From assembly GCA_012513735.1 (NCBI GenBank), contig JAAZBR010000192.1, positions 1 to 5,099 on the forward strand: DNA of 5,099 nucleotides, in the 5' to 3' direction. Shown piece by piece: positions 1-5,099 of this stretch. The notes below the pieces were generated by a model. The model did no database searches. It was not told the DNA's origin and was given only the letters and a program-made list of their open reading frames with translations. The position numbers were made by a program, and so were the translations under genes. Source of the DNA: Clostridiales bacterium (GTDB lineage: Bacteria > Bacillota > Clostridia > Christensenellales > Aristaeellaceae). The stretch's first letter is position 1. Each line of letters begins with the position of its first letter.

Positions 1-1
1 C

Positions 2-1978
2 AGTGCGCTGATCAAGCAGGTTGAACGATACCTGTCCAGCGAGCTGGTGGATGGCATTGTGCTTGTCTGTGAGCAGGGGCTGACACTTCCCGATACCCTA
101 AACGGGAAGCCCTGCCGGGTGCTCAGCCTGCGCAGGCTGTGGGGACTGGCAACCCCCGGGGGTCTGCCGGGCAAGGATAATGCCCTTCCCCCGCAGTCGG
201 CTGAATCCAGGAGCGCTCAGGCATCTGAAGAGCAGCCCGCGCCAATGGCGCCCCGTGATGCAGATGCGCTGCCAACATACCTGCGGGACATCCCCTCTGC
301 CGGCCCCTATTACGGCATCCTCAGCTACAACCGCCGCAGCAAGTGCTGGCAGATCAAGGGCGATCCTGCGGTGACGGAGATGGCCAAGCGCCTGTTCCCG
401 GGCAGCGACACCGGCCGGCGCGGCATTGCCCGGTTTACAGCCCACCGCAGGCTGATCGGTGAGCTGAACTGGCTCATGCAGCGTTATCCGCTGTCCATTG
501 CCCCAGTGGATCTGGATCGCTGGCAGGCGGCACTGAGAGATGCCCAGGACTATCATAGGGAGAAGGCCCTAATCCATGCTGTGTCTGCCCCGCTGCCGGC
601 GCCTTCCAGCTTCCAAGGAAAACTGCGCACCTTTCAACAGATAGGATATCAGTGGTTGTGCCGAGTGCGGCGGGGGCTGCTGGCGGATGAGATGGGCCTT
701 GGCAAAACCGTGCAGGCGCTGGTCAGCCTGGCACAGCTCAATGCCTTTCCCTGCCTGCTGGTGGTGCCGCCCCATCTGGTGCTGAACTGGCAGGCGGAAA
801 TCCAGCGCTTCCTCAGCTTTGATGGCCAGCCGCCCCGTGTGCATGTGCTGAAGGGGTTGCAACCCTATGCGCTGCCTCCGGCAGACATTTACATGGTCCA
901 TTACCTGTTGCTGCGCGGTTGGAAAGAATCGCTGCCCCAGCAGCCCTTTCAGGCCATTGTTTTTGATGAGATCCAGGAGCTTCGCCACGGCGGCACGGAA
1001 AAGTATTCCGCAGCTTCCCTGCTGTCCTCCTCCTGTGAGCGGGTCTACGGCCTGTCGGGCACGCCCATCTACAACCATGGCGGCGAAATCTGGAATGTGA
1101 TCAACATTCTGGATTTCCATTTTCTGGGCAACTGGGAAAGCTTTTCCCGGGAATGGTGCTACGGCTACGGCAAGTCCATCGTCATCAAGCCCGAGCTGCT
1201 GGGAGAGCACCTGCGGCGCGAGGGGTTGATGCTGCGGCGCACCAAAAAGGAGGTGCTGCCCGAGCTGCCGGACAAGCGCCGCCTGGTGCAGCAGATCGAA
1301 GCGGACGGGGCTGTCTTTGGCAGGCTGATGCTGCCTGTACTGGAGAAACTGCGCATATGGTCCACCGATGATGCGCTTAGCGCCTCCGCCCGGGCGCTTC
1401 TGGAAAATCAGATTTCCCAAGAGGAACGGCAGGCAACGGGCCTGGCCAAGGCGCCCTATGTCAGCCAGTTTGTGCGCGCTCTGCTGGAATCAGGCGAGCA
1501 AGTGCTGCTATTTGCCCACCACCATGCGGTGATGGACACCTACCGCCAGGAACTGCGCACCTTTTCCCCCGCCTTCATCACCGGCAGGGAGACACCGGCC
1601 CAAAAAGAAAAATCAGTCAATCGGTTCATGGAAAGCAAGACCAACCTGTGTTGCATTTCGCTGCGCGCAGCCTCCGGCCTCAACCTGCAGCGCGCCACCG
1701 TGGTGGTATTCGGGGAACTGGACTGGTCCCCCGCCGTGCACAGCCAGGCGGAGGACCGGGCGCACCGCATCGGTCAGAAGGACTCGCTGCTGTGCTACTA
1801 CCTGGTCAGCCCCCGGGGCAGCGACGCAGATATTCAGGAACGCCTGGGGTTGAAGGTCAGCCAGTTCCTGGGCCTGATGGGCCAAGCCGCCCCCTCCGCC
1901 ACGGAGGATGCGCAAAGCGCCAGCATTGCAAGGCAGCATGTGGAACGCCTGATCAGGCAATGGGCAGACGCGCTGTAG
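2..1978 (+). CDS. SNF2-family DNA-dependent ATPase/helicase, SMARCAL1-like (5' partial)
   Basis: A superfamily 2 DNA translocase of the SNF2 group, expected to use ATP to move on or remodel DNA. The frame is open from base 2. The first possible starts (a GTG at 47, a CTG at 8) have no ribosome binding site, so the true start lies upstream; residues here are counted from base 2. Visible parts in order: an alpha/beta stretch at about 1-48; a Pro/Ala/Ser-rich linker at 50-99; a globular segment at about 101-167 with YNRRSKCWQIKGD, weakly like a HARP domain; helicase lobe 1 with Walker A DEMGLGKT (229-236), motif II DEIQ (322-325) and SGTP (352-355); lobe 2 with FAHH (504-507), AASGLN (556-561) and the arginine-finger motif QAEDRAHRIGQ (582-592). 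All core motifs look intact. FAHH and the preceding TGLAKAP segment resemble SMARCAL1/ZRANB3-type proteins rather than chromatin remodellers. The exact biological role is unknown. It ends 66 bp before ruvC and is probably a separate transcription unit. Confidence 0.9.
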   Translation, partial: SALIKQVERYLSSELVDGIVLVCEQGLTLPDTLNGKPCRVLSLRRLWGLATPGGLPGKDNALPPQSAESRSAQASEEQPAPMAPRDADALPTYLRDIPSAGPYYGILSYNRRSKCWQIKGDPAVTEMAKRLFPGSDTGRRGIARFTAHRRLIGELNWLMQRYPLSIAPVDLDRWQAALRDAQDYHREKALIHAVSAPLPAPSSFQGKLRTFQQIGYQWLCRVRRGLLADEMGLGKTVQALVSLAQLNAFPCLLVVPPHLVLNWQAEIQRFLSFDGQPPRVHVLKGLQPYALPPADIYMVHYLLLRGWKESLPQQPFQAIVFDEIQELRHGGTEKYSAASLLSSSCERVYGLSGTPIYNHGGEIWNVINILDFHFLGNWESFSREWCYGYGKSIVIKPELLGEHLRREGLMLRRTKKEVLPELPDKRRLVQQIEADGAVFGRLMLPVLEKLRIWSTDDALSASARALLENQISQEERQATGLAKAPYVSQFVRALLESGEQVLLFAHHHAVMDTYRQELRTFSPAFITGRETPAQKEKSVNRFMESKTNLCCISLRAASGLNLQRATVVVFGELDWSPAVHSQAEDRAHRIGQKDSLLCYYLVSPRGSDADIQERLGLKVSQFLGLMGQAAPSATEDAQSASIARQHVERLIRQWADAL

Positions 1979-1985
1979 GCCTGCG

Positions 1986-2003
1986 GGCTTGTTTGACAAA
2001 GCC
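1986..2003. repeat. Short imperfect inverted repeat over the ruvC -35 box
   Basis: GGCTTGT and ACAAAGCC form an imperfect stem (five pairs, one bulged A, then two pairs) with a three-base TTG loop. The right half covers the -35 hexamer at 1993-1998. No T-tract follows, so it is a poor intrinsic terminator for the upstream gene. It could be an operator half-site pair, a weak mRNA 3' end structure, or chance. Confidence 0.3.
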
Positions 2004-2021
2004 TATGCCACACCTTATCAT
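1993..2021 (+). promoter_or_regulatory. Sigma-A-type promoter of the ruvCAB-queA operon
   Basis: A perfect -35 box TTGACA (1993-1998) is followed by exactly 17 bp and then TATCAT (2016-2021), which matches five of six bases of the -10 consensus. Transcription would start near 2027-2029, giving a leader of about 17 bases that consists mostly of the ruvC ribosome binding site. The promoter sits in the only non-coding gap of the window, just upstream of ruvC and on the same strand. No LexA-type box is visible around it, which suggests constitutive expression. Confidence 0.75.
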
Positions 2022-2032
2022 ATCGCATGAAA

Positions 2033-2040
2033 GTGGAGGG
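2033..2040 (+). promoter_or_regulatory. Ribosome binding site that fixes the ruvC start
   Basis: GTGGAGGG contains the GGAGG core (2035-2039), five bases before the ATG at 2045. It lies downstream of the other in-frame ATG at 2027 and so cannot serve it, which decides the start in favour of 2045. Confidence 0.8.
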
Positions 2041-2044
2041 AAAC

Positions 2045-2539
2045 ATGCGGGTACTGGGGATTGATCCCGGCCTGGCTACCATGGGCTGGGGGGTGGTGGA
2101 TTCGGGCGTTCAGAACCCGGTTTTTGTGGCCTGCGGCACCATCAACACCAGCCCGGATACTCTGCTGCAGGATCGGCTGACCCAGATCCGCCAGGGCCTG
2201 CAAGACCTGCTGACCACCTATCAGCCGGACGAAATTGTGTTTGAAGAGCTGTTCTTCGCCCGCAACGTGACCACCGCCTTCACCGTGGGTGCGGCCCGCG
2301 GGGTGGCCGTATTGACCTGCGCGGCCCATACGCCCCTGCTGTACGAGTACACGCCTATGCAGATCAAGCAGGGTATCACAGGCTATGGCCGTGCGGACAA
2401 AAAACAGGTGCAGCAAATGGTGATGCTGATCCTGAAGCTGAACGCCGTCCCCAAACCCGACGATGCGGCGGATGCAGTTGCGGCGGCCATCACTCACCTG
2501 AACACCGGTCCGGCCAAATTTCAATTCAGAATGAAGTAG
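2045..2539 (+). CDS. ruvC: Crossover junction endodeoxyribonuclease RuvC
   Basis: RuvC is the dimeric, magnesium-dependent Holliday-junction resolvase that nicks two opposing strands of the junction presented by RuvAB. The protein is 164 residues, normal for the family. It begins MRVLGIDPG, the family's usual N-terminus. The four catalytic acidic residues of the RNase H-like fold can be placed: D7 (GIDPG), E67 (IVFEELFFARN), D140 and D143 (DDAADA), the last pair leading into AAAITHLN as in Escherichia coli RuvC. The start at 2045 is chosen over the in-frame ATG at 2027 because of the well-placed GGAGG, the family N-terminus, and because 2027 falls at the predicted transcription start. It is first in the operon, and ruvA follows after 6 bp. 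No damage is seen and the gene is expected to be functional. Confidence 0.97.
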   Translation: MRVLGIDPGLATMGWGVVDSGVQNPVFVACGTINTSPDTLLQDRLTQIRQGLQDLLTTYQPDEIVFEELFFARNVTTAFTVGAARGVAVLTCAAHTPLLYEYTPMQIKQGITGYGRADKKQVQQMVMLILKLNAVPKPDDAADAVAAAITHLNTGPAKFQFRMK

Positions 2540-2545
2540 GATACC

Positions 2546-3157
2546 ATGTACGCATTTATTGAAGGAGTTGTTGAACACAAAACCGCGGGAGAGTTGGTAC
2601 TGTCTACCGGCGGCGTAGGCTACCTGCTGCTCTGCACCCAGGCCGCCCTGTCGGCGGCGCCCCCGCGGGGCGACACGATGCGCGTGTATACCTGGCTCAG
2701 CGTGCGCCAGGACGCTATGGAGCTTTTTGGCTTTGTATCGCCGGAGGAGAAGAACATGTTCCTGCGGCTGACAGGCGTAACTGGCATTGGCCCGCGCACA
2801 GCCTTGGGTATTCTGGCAGCTATGCCGCTCAACGACCTGACCATGGCTATTGTAACCGGCGATGCGGCGATGCTGGCCCGGGCTCCCGGCGTGGGCAAGA
2901 AAACGGCTCAGCGCATCGTGCTGGAGTTGAAGGAAAAGCTGTCGGCAGATGATCTGACTGATATGGAAAGCGGGCTGCCCCTACCCGCTGCCAGCCAGAG
3001 CAGCGCGGTGGCCGAGGCCATTCTGGCCCTGCAATCCCTGGGATACACCCAGTCGGAAGCTACCCGTGCCGTTTCACTGGCCCATCAACAGGCAAACGGG
3101 GACGAACAGCCCGATACCCTCGTACGCCTGGCCCTGCGCGGCATGGCGAAAGGATGA
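2546..3157 (+). CDS. ruvA: Holliday junction branch migration complex subunit RuvA
   Basis: RuvA tetramers bind the four-way junction, hold it open in a square-planar form and load RuvB hexamers on opposite arms. The protein is 203 residues, typical of the family. Domain I, an OB fold, spans about 1-63 ([10 protein letters not shown] to ELFGF). Domain II carries two helix-hairpin-helix motifs, [14 protein letters not shown] at 78-91 and [16 protein letters not shown] at 113-128. After a flexible linker near 133-152, domain III (about 153-203, with [15 protein letters not shown]) is the RuvB-binding part. The acidic pin position reads R54-Q55-D56, where E. coli has Glu55-Asp56. The ribosome binding site is weak (AGGA at 2538-2541, four bases from the ATG), so translation is probably coupled to ruvC, which ends 6 bp upstream. 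The stop overlaps the first in-frame ATG of ruvB as ATGA. Confidence 0.97.
   Translation: MYAFIEGVVEHKTAGELVLSTGGVGYLLLCTQAALSAAPPRGDTMRVYTWLSVRQDAMELFGFVSPEEKNMFLRLTGVTGIGPRTALGILAAMPLNDLTMAIVTGDAAMLARAPGVGKKTAQRIVLELKEKLSADDLTDMESGLPLPAASQSSAVAEAILALQSLGYTQSEATRAVSLAHQQANGDEQPDTLVRLALRGMAKG
3149..3154 (+). promoter_or_regulatory. Ribosome binding site that favours the second ruvB ATG
   Basis: AAAGGA lies five bases before the ATG at 3160 but directly abuts the ATG at 3154, a spacing too short for normal initiation. It lies inside the end of ruvA, so ruvB translation is probably coupled to ruvA termination at 3155-3157. Confidence 0.6.
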
Positions 3158-3159
3158 GC

Positions 3160-4215
3160 ATGGAACAGGATCGCATCACTACCTCCGGCATCCGCCGGGA
3201 AGACGGCGAGATTGAAACCTCGCTGCGTCCGCGCACCCTGCGGGAATATGTCGGCCAGGCCGCCATCAAGGAAAGTCTTCATATCTATATTCAGGCCGCG
3301 CTGAAGCGCCGCGATGCCCTGGATCACATACTGCTCTACGGGCCCCCGGGCCTTGGAAAGACCACGCTGGCCTGCATAGTAGCCGGCGAAATGGGCCAGA
3401 ATGTGCGCATCACCTCGGGTCCCGCCATTGAGCGGCCTGGCGATTTAGCCAGCATCCTGACCAACCTGAATGCAGGAGATGTGTTGTTCATCGATGAGAT
3501 CCATCGCCTGTCCCGCGCCGTGGAGGAGGTGCTGTACCCTGCCATGGAGGATGGGGCCCTGGATATTATGATCGGAAAAGGGCCCACCGCGCGCAGCATG
3601 CGGCTGGACTTGCCCCGCTTCACCCTGATCGGCGCCACCACCCGGGCGGGCCAGTTGTCCGCACCCCTTCGCGACCGCTTTGGCATGGTTTTCCGGCTGG
3701 AGATGTATTCCCCGGACGAGTTGGCCCATATCCTCAAACGCTCCGCCGGGATACTGGGCATGCCCTGTGAGCCGGAGGGGCTGCAAGAGATCGCCCGGCG
3801 CAGCCGCGGCACGCCACGCATAGCCAATAGTATGCTCAAGCGGGTGCGGGATTATGCACAGGTCCGCTCCGATGGGTGCATCACGCAGTCTGTCGCCCGT
3901 GAGGGCTTGGATATGCTGGATGTGGATGAACTGGGCCTAGACCGGGTGGACCGCAATGTGCTGCTGACCATGATCGATAAGTTTGGCGGCGGGCCGGTGG
4001 GCCTGGACACGCTGGCCGCTTCAACAGGGGAGGATTCCGTCACCATTGAGGATGTATACGAACCCTATTTGCTGCAGCTGGGCTTCATCCAGCGCACGCC
4101 CCGCGGACGCGTTGCCACCGAGATCGCCTTTCGCCACATGAACCGCATGCCTCCCGCCCGGGAAGAAACGCCGGCAGCGCCCGACCAGCTGGGGTTTTTT
4201 GATGCGGACAAGTGA
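3160..4215 (+). CDS. ruvB: Holliday junction branch migration ATPase RuvB
   Basis: RuvB is the AAA+ hexameric motor that pumps DNA through the RuvA-bound junction. Counting from 3160 (351 residues), it shows Walker [10 protein letters not shown] at 61-69, Walker [10 protein letters not shown] at 108-116, the RuvA-contacting hairpin region near 122-152, sensor 1 TLIGATTR at 155-162, the arginine-finger segment PLRDRFG at 169-175, sensor 2 GTPRIAN at 217-223, and a C-terminal winged-helix domain ([12 protein letters not shown], then [10 protein letters not shown]). The N-terminal [13 protein letters not shown] is typical. An ATG at 3154 would add two residues and overlap the ruvA stop, but it has no usable ribosome binding site spacing. 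The protein is slightly longer than the common 332-340 residues because of a tail of about 20 residues after the winged helix, ending in QLGFFDADK, which resembles a sliding-clamp binding peptide. The end overlaps queA by 14 bp. Confidence 0.97.
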   Translation: MEQDRITTSGIRREDGEIETSLRPRTLREYVGQAAIKESLHIYIQAALKRRDALDHILLYGPPGLGKTTLACIVAGEMGQNVRITSGPAIERPGDLASILTNLNAGDVLFIDEIHRLSRAVEEVLYPAMEDGALDIMIGKGPTARSMRLDLPRFTLIGATTRAGQLSAPLRDRFGMVFRLEMYSPDELAHILKRSAGILGMPCEPEGLQEIARRSRGTPRIANSMLKRVRDYAQVRSDGCITQSVAREGLDMLDVDELGLDRVDRNVLLTMIDKFGGGPVGLDTLAASTGEDSVTIEDVYEPYLLQLGFIQRTPRGRVATEIAFRHMNRMPPAREETPAAPDQLGFFDADK

Positions 4216-5099
4216 CTTTGATTATCATCTTCCCCCTTCGCTGATTGCCCAATCTCCCGCCAGCCCGCGGGACAACAGCCGCATGCTGGTGTGCAATCGG
4301 GGGGACAGTGCCCGGGCCGGCATGCACTTCTATGACCTGCCCGGCTTTTTGCGAGCAGGCGATGTCATGGTGCTCAATGAAACCAAAGTCATCCCCGCCC
4401 GGCTGCTGGGCATCAAGGAGGAAAGCGGCATTCCGGTAGAGCTGCTGCTGCTTCGCCGCCTGTCGGCAGAACGGTGGGAAGCGCTGGTGAAGCCCGGCCG
4501 CAGGCTGAAGGAAGGGACGTGGATCAGCTTTGGTGAAGGCCAGTTGCGCGCCCAGGTGCTAACAAGCCTGCCGGACGGTACCCGGGAGGTGCGCTTTCAG
4601 TATGAAGGGGTGTTCGAGGCGTTGCTGGATGCGCTGGGCCAGATGCCCCTGCCGCCCTATATCCGCAGACAGATAGGCGATGCCATCCAATATCAAACCA
4701 TCTATGCCCGCACCGAGGGCAGTGCTGCGGCCCCCACCGCGGGCCTGCACTTCACCGATACCGTGCTGGCCGCAATACGGGAAAAAGAAGTTGACATCGT
4801 CCCGGTTTTACTGCATGTGGGGCTGGGAACCTTCCGCCCGGTGAAGGCGGATGTTGTTGAGGATCATCACATGCACAGCGAATACTACGAGATCACAGTA
4901 GAAGCCGCCCGGCGTATCAATGCCGCCCGGGCTGCTGGCGGTCGCATCCTGTGTGTGGGTACCACCAGCGTGCGCACCCTGGAAACCGCTGCAGACAATG
5001 CTGGCAGGGTACAGCACGGCCACGGCATGACCGATATATTCATCAAGCCAGGTTACCGCTTCAAGGCCTGTGATCTGCTGCTCACCAACTTCCACCTGC
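4202..5099 (+). CDS. queA: S-adenosylmethionine:tRNA ribosyltransferase-isomerase QueA (3' partial)
   Basis: QueA transfers and isomerises the ribosyl group of S-adenosylmethionine onto 7-aminomethyl-7-deazaguanine at the wobble position of GUN-anticodon tRNAs, giving epoxyqueuosine. The reading frame starts [17 protein letters not shown], the standard QueA N-terminus, and stays open to the right edge (299 full codons). Family motifs are [14 protein letters not shown] (172-185), [10 protein letters not shown] (205-214), GTTSVRTLE (253-261), [10 protein letters not shown] and the final TNFHL. Family length is about 340-350 residues, so only some 45 are missing. The ATG at 4202 lies inside ruvB, 14 bp before its end and in a different frame. 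A weak GGGG (4191-4194) seven bases upstream may be the ribosome binding site, with coupling to ruvB translation likely. The order ruvB-queA is common in Bacillota, often followed by tgt, which would be the expected next gene. Confidence 0.96.
   Translation, partial: MRTSDFDYHLPPSLIAQSPASPRDNSRMLVCNRGDSARAGMHFYDLPGFLRAGDVMVLNETKVIPARLLGIKEESGIPVELLLLRRLSAERWEALVKPGRRLKEGTWISFGEGQLRAQVLTSLPDGTREVRFQYEGVFEALLDALGQMPLPPYIRRQIGDAIQYQTIYARTEGSAAAPTAGLHFTDTVLAAIREKEVDIVPVLLHVGLGTFRPVKADVVEDHHMHSEYYEITVEAARRINAARAAGGRILCVGTTSVRTLETAADNAGRVQHGHGMTDIFIKPGYRFKACDLLLTNFHL

Noticed and set aside
47..49. GTG as the start of the SNF2 gene
   Set aside because: There is no ribosome binding site upstream, and the same frame is open and protein-like back to base 2.
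569..1420. Long open frame of 283 codons on the minus strand
   Set aside because: It is antisense to the conserved SNF2 helicase core. Its product is low in recognisable motifs and reflects the codon bias of a GC-rich gene on the other strand.
2027..2029. Upstream in-frame ATG as the ruvC start
   Set aside because: It falls at the predicted transcription start and before the strong GGAGG. It would add MKVEGN, which is not typical of RuvC.
2018..2578. Minus-strand open frame of 186 codons opposite ruvC
   Set aside because: It lies antisense to the whole of ruvC, including its catalytic motifs, and has no recognisable domain.
4171..4200. Possible intrinsic terminator: CAGC/GCTG stem followed by GGGG and six T at the end of ruvB
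   Set aside because: The stem is only four perfect pairs with a nine-base loop, and the T run encodes the FF of the RuvB tail. queA starts directly after, so termination here is unlikely.
4192..4200. GGGTTTTTT as a programmed frameshift site
   Set aside because: The bases do not fall in the codon phase needed for a standard -1 slippery heptamer, and queA has its own well-supported ATG start.
4245..4439. Small plus-strand open frame of 64 codons
   Set aside because: It is an out-of-frame shadow within queA, whose own frame shows continuous family motifs.

Overview
The window is GC-rich, densely coding DNA with every gene on the + strand. The only gap longer than a few bases is the 66 bp between the first gene and ruvC. 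It looks like chromosomal DNA from a GC-rich member of the Bacillota, most likely a Clostridia-type lineage. Three things suggest this: the gene order ruvC-ruvA-ruvB-queA, the GGAGG-type ribosome binding site before ruvC, and the presence of RuvC, which Bacilli usually replace with RecU. This placement is an inference and no marker gene settles it.

Layout. Positions 2-1978 hold the 3' part of a SNF2-family DNA-dependent ATPase gene. Its frame is open to the left edge, so its N-terminus lies outside the window. The 66 bp gap (1979-2044) contains a near-consensus sigma-A-type promoter (TTGACA, 17 bp spacer, TATCAT), a short imperfect inverted repeat over its -35 box, and a strong ribosome binding site. 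From there a compact operon runs rightward: ruvC (2045-2539), ruvA (2546-3157), ruvB (best start 3160, stop 4215) and queA (4202 to beyond the right edge). Neighbouring genes overlap or are separated by 6 bp or less, so translational coupling is likely.

How the genes work together. RuvA binds the four-way Holliday junction, RuvB hexamers drive branch migration, and RuvC cuts the junction symmetrically. QueA makes epoxyqueuosine in tRNA. It commonly travels with ruvAB in Bacillota but has no known mechanistic link to recombination. The SNF2 protein has a second lobe resembling SMARCAL1/ZRANB3-type annealing helicases, which remodel forks. Its position beside the Holliday-junction resolvasome suggests a shared role in fork or recombination processing, but the strong promoter between them argues that the two are separate transcription units.

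Most of the window is ordinary core genome. The points that merit a second look are the unseen N-terminal domain and HARP-like segment of the SNF2 protein, a clamp-binding-like peptide at the RuvB C-terminus, a neutral substitution in the RuvA acidic pin, and the promoter architecture. No mobile element, CRISPR array, tRNA, rRNA or clear intrinsic terminator was seen.
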